Position numbers and translations under genes: made by a program
Assembly: GCF_014643735.1 (NCBI RefSeq)
Contig: NZ_BMKA01000002.1
Location: 372,001 to 436,000 of the forward strand
Direction: 5' to 3'
DNA: 64,000 nucleotides
Origin: Neptunicoccus cionae
GTDB lineage: Bacteria; Pseudomonadota; Alphaproteobacteria; Rhodobacterales; Rhodobacteraceae
Notes under the pieces: generated by a model
Seen by the model: only the letters and a program-made list of their open reading frames with translations
Told to the model about the DNA's origin: nothing
The model's database searches: none
Shown here: in pieces, positions 28,170 to 37,005 of the stretch
How the letters are laid out: each line of letters begins with the position of its first letter
How positions within the stretch are numbered: the first letter of the stretch is position 1

Positions 28170-30374
28170 ATGACAGATTTTCACTACAAACTCGACGACG
28201 ACGGCATCGCCATCATCACATGGGACTGCCCCGATAAATCCATGAACATCATGTCCGAAACCGGCTTTGCGGAGCTGAACGGCCATATCGACACGGTTCT
28301 GGGCGACGATGCCATCAAAGGCGCGATCATCACTTCCGGCAAAGACAGCTTTGCCGCTGGTATGGACCTGACGGTTCTTGCCGAGTGGAAGGAAAAGGGC
28401 GGCGACACTCCGGCCCGCGCGCTGATGGACGGTGTGATGCAGGGCCATGAGGTTATGCGCAAAATCGAACGCGCTGGCATGGACCCGAAAACCAACAAGG
28501 GCGGCAAGCCGATTGTAGCAGCCCTGCCCGGCACTGGTCTTGGCATCGGTCTGGAAATCCCGCTGGCTTGCCACCGCATCTTTGTGGCTGACAACCCCAA
28601 GGCCAAGATCGGCCTGCCCGAAATCATGGTTGGTATCTTCCCAGGCGGCGGCGGCACAACCCGTCTGGTGCGCAAACTTGGCGTGATGAACGCCTCTTCC
28701 TTCCTTCTGGAAGGCAAAACAGTTGCACCGGCCAAAGCCAAAGCCGCTGGCCTGATCGACGAAGTGGTTCCTGCGGACGAGCTGATCTCATCAGCCAAGG
28801 CATGGATCGAATCCGCCACTGACGCCGATCTGGTGAAACCTTGGGATGCGAAGGGCTACAAAATGCCCGGCGGCACGCCTTACCACCCCGCTGGCTTCAT
28901 GACCTTTGTCGGCGCAACCGCGATGGTCCACGGCAAGACACAAGGCGCATTCCCAGCGGCCAAAGCCATGCTCGCCGCCGTCTATGAAGGCGCATTGGTG
29001 CCCTTCGACCAAGCGATCCGGATTGAGGCCCGCTGGTTCACCAACATCCTGCTGAACCCGTCCTCAAGCGCCATGATCAACAGCTTGTTCATCAACAAGG
29101 GTGCACTGGAAAAAGGCGCTGTGCGTCCCAAAGGCATCCCCGACCAGTCGGTTAAGAAAGTCGGCGTTCTGGGGGCTGGCATGATGGGTGCGGGTATCGC
29201 ACTGGTCTCCGCGCTCGCCGGTATCGAAGTGGTTCTAATCGACCAGAGCCAGGAAGCTGCCGACAAAGGTAAGGCCTATTCCGAAGCGCACGCCGACAAA
29301 GGCATCGCACGGAAAAAATCCACGCCCGAGAAGAAAGAGAAGCTGCTTTCCCTCATTACCGCCACCACCGATCTTGAAGCCCTGAAGGGGTGTGATCTGA
29401 TCGTTGAAGCGGTGTTTGAAGACGTGGGCGTGAAAGCCGAGATGACCAAAAAGGTAGAGGCCATCGTGGGCGAGGATTGCATCTTTGCGACCAACACCTC
29501 CACCCTGCCAATCAGCGAACTGGCCAAGGCTTCGGCCCGTCCGGAACAGTTCATCGGCATTCACTTCTTCTCCCCTGTGGACAAGATGCTGCTGGTGGAG
29601 ATCATCAAAGGCAAAGAAACCGGTGATCGCGCTGTGGCCAAATCGCTCGACTTTGTGCGCCAGATCCGCAAGACGCCGATCGTGGTCAACGACGAACGCT
29701 TCTTCTACGCCAACCGCTGCATCATCCCTTACGGTGCCGAAGCCAACCGGATGGTGGCCGAAGGGGTGGAACCTGCCCTGATCGAAAACGCCGCCAAGCA
29801 ACTGGGCTTCCCGCTTGGTCCGCTTCAGTTGGGGGATGAAACCTCGATTGATCTGGCCGAAAAGATCATGCGCGCCACCAAAGCCGCCCTTGGCAATGCC
29901 TATCCGGCGTCTAATGGCGATGATGTGGTGCAAAAGCTGTTCGACATGGGCCGTCTGGGTCGTAAAACCAAATCCGGTTTCTACGACTACGACGAGAAGG
30001 GCAAACGCACCGGCCTGTGGAAAGGCCTTGGCGATCACTTCCCCGTTTCCGAAGACCAGCCCAGCCTGACAGACGTGCAACACCGTCTTGCGATGGCGCA
30101 GGTTCTTGAAGCGGTGCGCGCGCTGGAAGAAGGCGTGCTGGAAGACATCCGCGAAGGCGATGTGGGCGCGATCCTCGGCTGGGGCTTTATGCCTTGGTCC
30201 GGTGGTCCGTTCTCATGGCTCGACATTCTCGGCTCGCAAAAAGCGGTGGAAATCTGTGAAGACCTCGCCGCCCGTTACGGCGACCGGTTTGAACCACCTG
30301 CGCTGCTGAAAGAAATGGCCAAAAACGGCGAAAGCTTCTACGGCCGCTTTGGAGCGGACGCAAAAGCCGCCTAA
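28170..30374 (+). CDS. fadJ: Bifunctional enoyl-CoA hydratase / 3-hydroxyacyl-CoA dehydrogenase
   Basis: A 734-residue multifunctional beta-oxidation enzyme. The N-terminal crotonase domain (residues 1-270) contains FAAGMDLTVL and GTGLGIGLEIPLACHRIF as the oxyanion-hole region, then LPEIMVGIFPGGGGTTRLVR. From about residue 325 comes the NAD-binding domain (VGVLGAGMMGAGIALVSALAG), then the HAD catalytic region (GIHFFSPVDKMLLVEII) and two C-terminal domains. It forms the fatty-acid oxidation complex with the thiolase upstream. The gene ends before a strong terminator. Confidence 0.96.
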   Translation: MTDFHYKLDDDGIAIITWDCPDKSMNIMSETGFAELNGHIDTVLGDDAIKGAIITSGKDSFAAGMDLTVLAEWKEKGGDTPARALMDGVMQGHEVMRKIERAGMDPKTNKGGKPIVAALPGTGLGIGLEIPLACHRIFVADNPKAKIGLPEIMVGIFPGGGGTTRLVRKLGVMNASSFLLEGKTVAPAKAKAAGLIDEVVPADELISSAKAWIESATDADLVKPWDAKGYKMPGGTPYHPAGFMTFVGATAMVHGKTQGAFPAAKAMLAAVYEGALVPFDQAIRIEARWFTNILLNPSSSAMINSLFINKGALEKGAVRPKGIPDQSVKKVGVLGAGMMGAGIALVSALAGIEVVLIDQSQEAADKGKAYSEAHADKGIARKKSTPEKKEKLLSLITATTDLEALKGCDLIVEAVFEDVGVKAEMTKKVEAIVGEDCIFATNTSTLPISELAKASARPEQFIGIHFFSPVDKMLLVEIIKGKETGDRAVAKSLDFVRQIRKTPIVVNDERFFYANRCIIPYGAEANRMVAEGVEPALIENAAKQLGFPLGPLQLGDETSIDLAEKIMRATKAALGNAYPASNGDDVVQKLFDMGRLGRKTKSGFYDYDEKGKRTGLWKGLGDHFPVSEDQPSLTDVQHRLAMAQVLEAVRALEEGVLEDIREGDVGAILGWGFMPWSGGPFSWLDILGSQKAVEICEDLAARYGDRFEPPALLKEMAKNGESFYGRFGADAKAA

Positions 30375-30396
30375 GCGCATTACGTACACCAAAAAG

Positions 30397-30425
30397 AAAG
30401 CCCCGCAGCATCCTGCGGGGCTTTT
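30397..30425 (+). terminator. Rho-independent terminator after fadJ
   Basis: AAAGCCCCGCAG, loop CATC, CTGCGGGGCTTT(TT): a 12-bp perfect stem with a T-run, 22 nt downstream of the fadJ stop. It closes the beta-oxidation operon. Confidence 0.9.
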
Positions 30426-30458
30426 TCATCTCTAGATCATACACCCGCTTCTTCTGGC

Positions 30459-30492
30459 TGAAAATATCCCGGGGTCAGGGGCAGCGCCCCTG
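30459..30492. repeat. REP-like palindromic intergenic element / minus-strand terminator
   Basis: AAAATATCCCGGGGTCAGGGGCAGCGCCCCTG: an AAAATATCCC lead followed by a 7-bp stem (CAGGGGC, AGC, GCCCCTG). I recall very similar palindromes recurring between genes in Rhodobacterales genomes. It lies between convergent fadJ and the DMT transporter. Read on the minus strand the stem is followed by GGGATATTTTC, so it may terminate the transporter transcript. Confidence 0.5.
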
Positions 30493-30510
30493 CGTATCAC
30501 CGCGCAGCGG

Positions 30511-31419
30511 TCACTTCTGTAAAGCCACCCGCTTACCCGGCTTCTCCCTCCACAGCACCAGCAATCCGCCACCGATGATCAGCAACACTCCGGGAAAGAT
30601 CTTATCGAACGGCGCTTCTCCAAACACCAGCCAGCCCATGGTAAAGGCGGAAATCAGTCCGAAATAGTTGAACGGCGCCAACAGGCTCGGCTCTGCCATG
30701 CGGACGGAGACCAGCATACAGATCACCCCGCAGCCCCCAAGCAGCGACATGATCGTGATCTGTATCCCGTCCTGCATGTTGTCTATCCCTGCAAATCCGG
30801 TGGTGGCCTGCACGACGATGACATTGATCACCGCCGCCGCGACTGCGGAATAAAGGTACAACAGTGCGTTAGACACAGCAGTATCCACCAGCCGCACCGT
30901 CACCATCGACAGCGCATAGCAGAAGGCCGCAGCAAGGGGCAGCAGCGCGTAGAGATTAAAGTTATCCCCCGTGGGCCGCACGATCCAAACCGCCCCCGCA
31001 AACCCCATCACAACCGCGATGGTCCGCCAGATGCCGACACGCTCTCCCAATAGGGGAACCGACAGCACCACCACAAACAGCGACATGGTGTACCCGAGTG
31101 CCGCCACCAGCGCGAATTCGGACTGGCCGAGCGAGATATACCAAAACAGCTGCGCCAGCGTCACCATCAGCCCGCGGCCCAAGGCCAGCTTCCACTGAGG
31201 AATGATCAAGGCGCGCGGGTTCTTGCGAAGCTCTCCGCTCCAAAACATCAAGACAAATGCCGGTATCATCCCGATCACATTGCGATAGGCAGATAACTCC
31301 AACGCGCTGTAACGGGGCAGCAGCGTTTTGATAAACACCGACATCCCGTCGAGAAATACAATCCCGAGCAACAACACCATAAGGGCCTGTATCAGATTGG
31401 AGCGGAAGAAATTCCGCAC
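30511..31419 (-). CDS. DMT-superfamily transporter (EamA domains)
   Basis: A 302-residue inner-membrane protein with ten hydrophobic segments in two EamA repeats, beginning LIQALMVLLLGIVFLDGMSV and ending with FPGVLLIIGGGLLVLWREK. It is a probable exporter of small metabolites with unknown substrate. It follows the PfkB kinase gene by 9 nt and the kinase overlaps nth, so the minus-strand unit is nth-kinase-transporter. Confidence 0.9.
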   Translation of the reverse strand: MRNFFRSNLIQALMVLLLGIVFLDGMSVFIKTLLPRYSALELSAYRNVIGMIPAFVLMFWSGELRKNPRALIIPQWKLALGRGLMVTLAQLFWYISLGQSEFALVAALGYTMSLFVVVLSVPLLGERVGIWRTIAVVMGFAGAVWIVRPTGDNFNLYALLPLAAAFCYALSMVTVRLVDTAVSNALLYLYSAVAAAVINVIVVQATTGFAGIDNMQDGIQITIMSLLGGCGVICMLVSVRMAEPSLLAPFNYFGLISAFTMGWLVFGEAPFDKIFPGVLLIIGGGLLVLWREKPGKRVALQK

Positions 31420-31428
31420 CTGACTTGC

Positions 31429-32424
31429 CTATTCCAGCCCCTTCTCACGGAAAAGCGCACCCAGATCCGCTTCGGGACGGGCCCCGATGTGGCTGATGAT
31501 TTCGCCCGCAGCGATACACCCCATACGCCCGCAGGTCAGCATATCGCGACCGTTGACCAGACCGTGCAAGAAACCGGCGGCGAACAGATCACCCGCACCG
31601 GTCACGTCCACAACTTTTGCAGCTTCGGCGGGGGCTTGCGTCCGTTCACCGTCCTTGATGATGATTGCGCCTTTGGCCCCTACGGTACAGGCTACAATAT
31701 CAACACGCTCTGCGGCTTGGGCGATGCTTTCGTCCAGCGTGTCGGCAGGGTACATGGCGGCCATTTCGTGTTCGTTACAGAACAGCAGGTCGATATGATC
31801 GCGGATCATGTCGCGGAACGCCTGATGGTGACGGTCCACGCAGAATGGATCAGAAAGCGTCACCGAAACCTTACCGCCCGTGCTTTTGCAGGCCTCAATC
31901 GCTTTGGCGAAGGCTGCTTTGCTTTCGGACCCGTCAAAACGGTAGCCCTCAAGGTAAATCCAATCCGCCTCGGCCATCATATCCGTGTCGATGTCATCAG
32001 GTCCCAGATGCTCTGACACGCCAAGATAGGTGTTCAAAGACCGCTCGCTGTCCGGTGTCACCAGTACCATGCAGCGGCCTGTTTCATGGGTTTCGGACTT
32101 CGCTGAACGGGGCACGTCATAATCGGCGCCCTGAGCGCGCATGTCATGGGCAAAAATATCGCCGAGCTGGTCGTCCTTGACCTTACCCACATAAGCAGTC
32201 CGACCGCCCAGCGCTGCAATCCCTGCGATCGTGTTGGCCGCAGAACCACCGGAAATTTCCGTTGCAGGTCCCATCATGCCGTATAGTTCGGCTGCGCGGT
32301 CCGTGTCGATCAACTGCATGATGCCTTTTTCCACGCCATTGTCGGAGAGGAAACTGTCGTCGCAGCTTGCCAGAACATCGACGAGCGCGTTGCCGATGCC
32401 GACAACCTGATATTTCTTAGTCAC
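31429..32424 (-). CDS. PfkB-family carbohydrate/nucleoside kinase (adenosine kinase-like)
   Basis: A 331-residue kinase with both PfkB signatures: GGSAANTIAGIAALGGRTAYVGK (substrate side, about residues 59-81) and DVTGAGDLFAAGFLHG (catalytic aspartate and anion hole, near residue 275). The opening VVGIGNALVDVLA and the overall length resemble the adenosine kinase-like branch conserved in alphaproteobacteria. The phosphate acceptor (adenosine, another nucleoside or a sugar) cannot be decided. It overlaps nth by 4 nt. Confidence 0.9.
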   Translation of the reverse strand: MTKKYQVVGIGNALVDVLASCDDSFLSDNGVEKGIMQLIDTDRAAELYGMMGPATEISGGSAANTIAGIAALGGRTAYVGKVKDDQLGDIFAHDMRAQGADYDVPRSAKSETHETGRCMVLVTPDSERSLNTYLGVSEHLGPDDIDTDMMAEADWIYLEGYRFDGSESKAAFAKAIEACKSTGGKVSVTLSDPFCVDRHHQAFRDMIRDHIDLLFCNEHEMAAMYPADTLDESIAQAAERVDIVACTVGAKGAIIIKDGERTQAPAEAAKVVDVTGAGDLFAAGFLHGLVNGRDMLTCGRMGCIAAGEIISHIGARPEADLGALFREKGLE

Positions 32425-33065
32425 GTGGTTTTCTCCTCAAACGGACATAAATCTTCTACGATGCAATTCGCGCACACCGGCTTGCGGGCCTTACAGATAT
32501 AGCGCCCGTGTAAAATCATCCAGTGATGGGCGTGCTGTTGGAATTCGGCGGGGATGTGATCTTCAATCGCGCGTTCGACCGCCACAACATCCTTACCAGG
32601 TGCAACACCTGTGCGGTTGCCAAAGCGGAAAATATGCGTATCCACCGCCTGTGTCGGCTGTTTGAACCACATGTTCAGCACCACATTCGCGGTCTTGCGC
32701 CCCACACCGGGCAGACTTTCCAGCGCAGCGCGGCTGCTTGGCACCACACCGCCGTAATCATCCACCAGAATCTGGCTCAACTTGATGACATTCTTGGCCT
32801 TTTGACGGAACAGACCGATGGTTTTAACATGTTCAGTCACGCCCTCGATCCCAAGCGCGAGCATCTTTTCCGGTGTGTCTGCCACCGCGAACAGCCCGCG
32901 GGTGGCCTTATTGACCCCCGAATCCGTAGCCTGCGCTGATAAAGCCACAGCCACCACAAGGGTATAGGCGTTGGAGTGTTCCAGTTCACCTTTGGGTTCC
33001 GGTTCGCTGTCGCGGAACCGGTCGAATATCTTATAGATCGTGTGGTAGTCTAGTTGCTTGGCCAT
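32421..33065 (-). CDS. nth: Endonuclease III (DNA glycosylase/AP lyase)
   Basis: A 214-residue repair enzyme that excises oxidised pyrimidines and nicks the abasic site. It contains the helix-hairpin-helix LPGVGRKTANVVL with the catalytic lysine, the catalytic aspartate in AVDTHIFRFGNRTG, and a C-terminal [4Fe-4S] motif CX6CX2CX5C starting in ICKARKPVCANC. Start ATG 33065 (MAKQLDYH) was preferred; an upstream in-frame ATG adds eight residues with no conservation. Confidence 0.97.
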   Translation of the reverse strand: MAKQLDYHTIYKIFDRFRDSEPEPKGELEHSNAYTLVVAVALSAQATDSGVNKATRGLFAVADTPEKMLALGIEGVTEHVKTIGLFRQKAKNVIKLSQILVDDYGGVVPSSRAALESLPGVGRKTANVVLNMWFKQPTQAVDTHIFRFGNRTGVAPGKDVVAVERAIEDHIPAEFQQHAHHWMILHGRYICKARKPVCANCIVEDLCPFEEKTT

Positions 33066-33304
33066 AGCGCTGTTTCTGGCACGCGGCACGGAAAATGGAA
33101 AGCCGGAACACGCCTGACGCAGCCGTCATAGCGGCCATGACGGGCTTGCATGATCGTAACAAGGATCACAACTTCGACAGGATTTCGCAAAATTGTTACT
33201 TAACCCTTGAAAGCACTGCTCACTTCCCTATCTACCTCCCAACTCTTACAGCACCGCCGCCGGAAGCTACCGGCTGGTGGCAGGCTCTTTTCAAGGATAA
33301 TACC

Positions 33305-33520
33305 ATGTCGGCCCTTACTGCTGTCATCCTGACAACTTTTCTAACCACTCCTATTGTGCAGGTCTCCCACGACCAAATCATCGAAACGGCCCGCAAGACC
33401 ACCCGCCAGCACCAACCGGTCCCCATCGCGGTCTCAGGTGCAATAGACCTCGGCATTGATGACTCCGCGCTGAATGATTTTGTGTCGCGGACGAACAAGC
33501 GGTATCAGGGCCACAGATAA
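33305..33520 (+). CDS. Small hypothetical protein with N-terminal signal or anchor
   Basis: I do not recognise it. The 71-residue reading from ATG 33305 has AAGGA 8 nt upstream and starts MSALTAVILTTFLTTPIVQV, a probable signal peptide or membrane anchor, followed by a polar segment ending NDFVSRTNKRYQGHR. The open frame extends 70 codons further upstream (to 33095), but without a ribosome-binding site or protein-like composition. It is 38 nt upstream of the GDSL esterase gene, so possibly co-transcribed with it. Confidence 0.5.
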   Translation: MSALTAVILTTFLTTPIVQVSHDQIIETARKTTRQHQPVPIAVSGAIDLGIDDSALNDFVSRTNKRYQGHR

Positions 33521-33558
33521 ACGCCCCGAGCACCGCGGCCAATCCGGAGGGCACATCA

Positions 33559-34317
33559 GTGCGCGCAGCCTTGGAAACCCTTCTGAAATTGTCCCTCTCT
33601 CCACTGCTTATCTGGCAAGGGCTTGGCGTGCGCAAACACGCGCTGATTTTGCCCGAAGCCAGCGGGGAACGCTCCGGCTGTGTTGGCACCGGCACCCCGT
33701 TGCGCGTGTTGGTTCTGGGGGACAGCTCTGCTGCTGGCGTGGGTGTGGAAACACAAGAACAAGCGCTTAGCGGGCAGCTCGCCCGCGCCCTGTCAGCGGA
33801 TTACGCGCTAGAGTGGCGCCTCGTTGCAAAAACCGGTGCGACAACGGCCAGCACGTTGGAACGGGTGAAACGGCTTCACGCCGAAACCTTCGATGTCGTG
33901 GTACTGGCGATCGGGGTGAATGATGTGACCCGCTCTGTGCCGCTGCGCCGCTGGCTGGCGATGCACGATACGCTATTGAAACTGCTGCACACAAAGTTTG
34001 GCGCGAAACGGGTTTACACGACCGCCCTGCCGCCGATGGGCCGGTTTCCGGTATTGCCCCAACCGCTGCGCCATGTGATCGGCCTGACCGCCAGCCGCTA
34101 TGATGTGGCGATGGCGGGGTTTCTTGCGAACCGGCCTGACGTGACCCGCCTGCAACTGGACCTGCCCTTGGACCCGACGCTGATGGCAAGCGACGGCTTT
34201 CATCCCGGTGCCGAGGTCTACCGTATCTGGGCTGATCATGTCGCCGCAGCCATCCGCAGCGATTTCCCGCCAGAAGCCCTGAAAACGGCCATTGCGCAAG
34301 AAACGGGTGGCATCTAG
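33559..34317 (+). CDS. SGNH/GDSL-family hydrolase
   Basis: A 252-residue esterase or lipase. Block I is VLGDSSAAGVGVE with the nucleophilic serine, block III is AIGVNDVTRSVP, and block V is SDGFHPGAEVYRIWA with the Asp-x-x-His pair. It starts at GTG 33559, with GGAGG 8 nt upstream. The N-terminus (LKLSLSPLLIWQGLGV) is moderately hydrophobic and may be a membrane anchor or signal. The acyl substrate is unknown. Confidence 0.9.
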   Translation: MRAALETLLKLSLSPLLIWQGLGVRKHALILPEASGERSGCVGTGTPLRVLVLGDSSAAGVGVETQEQALSGQLARALSADYALEWRLVAKTGATTASTLERVKRLHAETFDVVVLAIGVNDVTRSVPLRRWLAMHDTLLKLLHTKFGAKRVYTTALPPMGRFPVLPQPLRHVIGLTASRYDVAMAGFLANRPDVTRLQLDLPLDPTLMASDGFHPGAEVYRIWADHVAAAIRSDFPPEALKTAIAQETGGI

Positions 34318-34342
34318 GCCCCTTCAGCGGCATCCTGTTTCT

Positions 34343-35239
34343 ATGACACAGCCATCTTATCATCACGCCGTTATCGCCCGCGCGATTGCCTATATCGACA
34401 GCACCAAGGACAGCCAGCCAAGGCTTGAACAGGTGGCAGAGGCAGTCGGCCTGTCTCCGACCCATTTCCAGCGGGTGTTCTCGCAGTGGGCTGGCGTCTC
34501 TCCGAAACGTTATCAGCAATATCTGACGCTCGACCACGCCAAATCCCTGCTGCAAGACAGGTTCACCCTGCTCGACACCGCGCTAGAGACCGGATTGTCC
34601 GGCACCGGACGGTTGCACGACTTATTCCTGACTTGGGAGGCCATGAGCCCCGGTGAATACGCCGCCAAGGGCAAGGGGCTGACGATCACATGGGGCTGGT
34701 TTGACAGCCCGTTCGGCGAAATGATCGTCGCGGCCACTGCGCGGGGGATTTGCGGCATGGGATTTACGGCAGAGTTCGGGCGCGACTGGTCGCTGGAAGA
34801 TATGCAAGCCCGCTGGCCCGAAGCTACCTTCGTGCAGGATGAGGCCACCTTGCAACCGGCGGTGGTTCGGATACTTGGCGGAGAGGACGCACAACTGCAC
34901 CTGATCGGCGCACCGTTCCAGATAAAAGTATGGGAGGCGCTGTTAAATGTGCCGAGCGGGCACGTCACGACCTATTCCGCGATTGCCAAGGCCATCGGAA
35001 ACCCCAAAGCAGTCCGCGCCGTGGGCACTGCTGTCGGGCGCAATCCTGTAAGTTGGCTGATCCCCTGCCACCGCGCCTTGCGCAAATCCGGCGCGCTTGG
35101 CGGGTATCACTGGGGCCTTCCAGTCAAACGCGCCTTGTTGGCTTGGGAGGGCGCGCGGGCGGACGCGGAAGGTCCGCACGGGTCCACCCAGACCGTTGGA
35201 GATCACGGCCAACCCGCGTTTGCGCAGGAATCCGCCTGA
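34343..35239 (+). CDS. AraC-type regulator fused to O6-methylguanine-DNA methyltransferase (Ada-like, without the N-terminal Ada domain)
   Basis: A 298-residue two-domain protein. Residues 5-105 are an AraC helix-turn-helix (LEQVAEAVGLSPTHFQRVFSQWAGVSPKRYQQYL). Residues 110-285 are a suicide DNA methyltransferase: VPSGHVTTYSAIAKAIGNPKAVRAVG, then WLIPCHRAL with the methyl-accepting Cys242. The N-terminal zinc/methylphosphotriester domain of E. coli Ada is missing, so it cannot sense methylphosphotriesters in the known way; if it regulates, the signal must be different. A tail of about 30 polar residues follows the catalytic domain. Confidence 0.92.
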   Translation: MTQPSYHHAVIARAIAYIDSTKDSQPRLEQVAEAVGLSPTHFQRVFSQWAGVSPKRYQQYLTLDHAKSLLQDRFTLLDTALETGLSGTGRLHDLFLTWEAMSPGEYAAKGKGLTITWGWFDSPFGEMIVAATARGICGMGFTAEFGRDWSLEDMQARWPEATFVQDEATLQPAVVRILGGEDAQLHLIGAPFQIKVWEALLNVPSGHVTTYSAIAKAIGNPKAVRAVGTAVGRNPVSWLIPCHRALRKSGALGGYHWGLPVKRALLAWEGARADAEGPHGSTQTVGDHGQPAFAQESA

Positions 35240-35328
35240 CCGCCAGCCTTATGCGTTCCGCAGCCTTGAAACTTTACCGAACCCGTCCATCTTATACGAC
35301 GGACAAGTAAACTAGAAAGGCCAGTACT

Positions 35329-35970
35329 ATGGCATTGACCAAAACCGTTTCCGCCGCCGTTATTGCGGTTTTCGCTCTGACGGCCTGTGATGAAGCCACC
35401 AACCCTGATTACCGCAAAACCCGCAACGGGGCTGCGATCGGGGCTGCTGTAGGCGCCGCAAGCCAGATCATTGCTGGCAACTCTGAAGGGTCCATCGTGA
35501 AAGGTGCTGTCGTGGGCGCCGCCGTTGGTGGTGTCTTCGGAGCGATCCTTGACCAGCAGGAAAAAGACCTGCGTCAGGACCTTGCCGGTTCCGGTGCAAC
35601 CATCACCAACACTGGCAACGAGCTGATCGTGACCCTGCCCGAAGCCATCACCTTTGACACGGACAGCACCTATGTACGCCCGTCCCTTCAGGACGATCTG
35701 CGCGCGCTGGCCAGCAACCTGCAACGCTATCCAGACAGCACAGTTGACGTGATCGGCCACACCGACAGCGTTGGCGATGCGAACTACAACCAGAACCTGT
35801 CTACACGCCGCGCACAATCTGTTGCCGGCATCCTGACAGGCAGTGGCGTGCGCTCCAGCCGCATCCGCGCATATGGTCGTGGTGAAACACAAGCTATTGC
35901 GTCGAACGACAGCGCAGCAGGCCGCGCGGCCAACCGACGCGTCGAAGTTGTGATCCGCCCAACAAGCTGA
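35329..35970 (+). CDS. OmpA-family lipoprotein
   Basis: A 213-residue outer-membrane-associated protein. A lipoprotein signal ends in LTAC (lipid-modified Cys20). The next segment is a glycine-zipper region (NGAAIGAAVGAASQII, GAVVGAAVGGVFGAIL) that may insert in the membrane. Residues 100-210 form an OmpA peptidoglycan-binding domain, with VDVIGHTDSVGD, NLSTRRAQSVAGIL and NRRVEVVI. It would tether the outer membrane to peptidoglycan. A single gene with AAAGG upstream of the start. Confidence 0.93.
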   Translation: MALTKTVSAAVIAVFALTACDEATNPDYRKTRNGAAIGAAVGAASQIIAGNSEGSIVKGAVVGAAVGGVFGAILDQQEKDLRQDLAGSGATITNTGNELIVTLPEAITFDTDSTYVRPSLQDDLRALASNLQRYPDSTVDVIGHTDSVGDANYNQNLSTRRAQSVAGILTGSGVRSSRIRAYGRGETQAIASNDSAAGRAANRRVEVVIRPTS

Positions 35971-36005
35971 TATGTAGAACCTAATACGACACCGCAATAA
36001 GCAGC

Positions 36006-36032
36006 GCCGTCCTGATCCGTTAGGGCGGTGTT
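36006..36032 (+). terminator. Probable terminator after the OmpA-like gene
   Basis: CGCCGTCCT and AGGGCGGTG pair in a 9-bp stem with two wobble pairs around a GATCCGTT-type loop, followed by TTGTGCGTTTC. It is 35 nt downstream of the stop codon. Confidence 0.4.
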
Positions 36033-36135
36033 GTGCGTTTCGGGGGCGACATAATAGGGTACGACCCGCCCTTGCCGCCCTTCCCTTTTCATCCCTATAC
36101 GTCATACTCTGCTAACAATCCCAGCGGAGCCACCC

Positions 36136-36906
36136 ATGCCGTTTCAGAAAATCCAGCCGGAACGCATTGCCGATACTGTCGTGCGCCAGATCGAACAGTT
36201 GATCCTGCGCGGCATCTTACGCCCAGGCGAGAGACTTCCGTCCGAGCGGGACCTGTCGGAACGGCTCGGCGTGTCCCGCCCTTCCATCCGCGAAGCGATT
36301 GCCGATCTGGTGGAGCGGGGATTGCTGGCCACCCGTGCCGGATCGGGAATCTATGTGGCTGATGTGCTCGGCTCTGCCTTCTCCGAACCGTTGATCAAGT
36401 TGTTTTCCACCCACGAAGAAGCACTGTTCGACTACATCACCTTCCGCCGCGATCTAGAAGGGCTGGCCGCAGAGCGGGCTGCCAAACTTGGCAGCGATAC
36501 GGACCACAAGGTTATCACCACGTTGTTCGCCAAAATGGAAAACGCCCACACCAAGCGCAATCCCGCAGAAGAGGCCGCACTGGACGCGGAATTTCACATG
36601 GCCATCGTAGAGGCGAGCCACAACGTCTTCATGCTCCACATGATGCGCTCCATGTTTGAAATGTTGCGGGCGGGCGTCTTTTACAATCGCAAAGTTATGT
36701 TCAAAGTGCGCACCACTCGGGAAGCTCTGCTCGACCAGCACCGCGCCATTCACGATGCAATTCTGTCGCGCGATCCCGCCGCCGCACGCAAGGCTGTAGA
36801 GGATCATCTTGGATTCGTTGAAACCTGCATGCATCAGGACCGCAAGGCCCGCACCAACGAAGAAATCGCGCAACTGCGCTTTGCACAGGAAATGGACCGC
36901 AGATAA
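36136..36906 (+). CDS. FadR/PdhR-type GntR-family transcriptional regulator (FCD domain)
   Basis: A 256-residue repressor-type protein. The N-terminal winged helix (LRPGERLPSERDLSERLGVSRPSIREAIADLVERGLL, shown in parts) is followed by an all-helical FCD effector domain with the metal-coordinating residues expected in EFHMAIVEASHN and the C-terminal HRAIHDAILSRDP histidine. FCD regulators sense organic acids such as pyruvate or lactate. It stands alone, 99 nt upstream of glpX; control of gluconeogenesis is possible but only suggested by position. Confidence 0.92.
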   Translation: MPFQKIQPERIADTVVRQIEQLILRGILRPGERLPSERDLSERLGVSRPSIREAIADLVERGLLATRAGSGIYVADVLGSAFSEPLIKLFSTHEEALFDYITFRRDLEGLAAERAAKLGSDTDHKVITTLFAKMENAHTKRNPAEEAALDAEFHMAIVEASHNVFMLHMMRSMFEMLRAGVFYNRKVMFKVRTTREALLDQHRAIHDAILSRDPAAARKAVEDHLGFVETCMHQDRKARTNEEIAQLRFAQEMDRR

Positions 36907-37005
36907 GCCTCCCAGCGCCCCCCCGAGCGGGGGATTTTAGTTGTATCGGCGCGCTTTTTACGGCATTTGGGCGCTAACGTCGATTAACTTTCAGGACCGT
37001 ATTTC

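Noticed and set aside
29235-30083. 282-codon frame antisense to fadJ
   Set aside because: It mirrors a well-conserved fadJ region; no ribosome-binding site or protein features.
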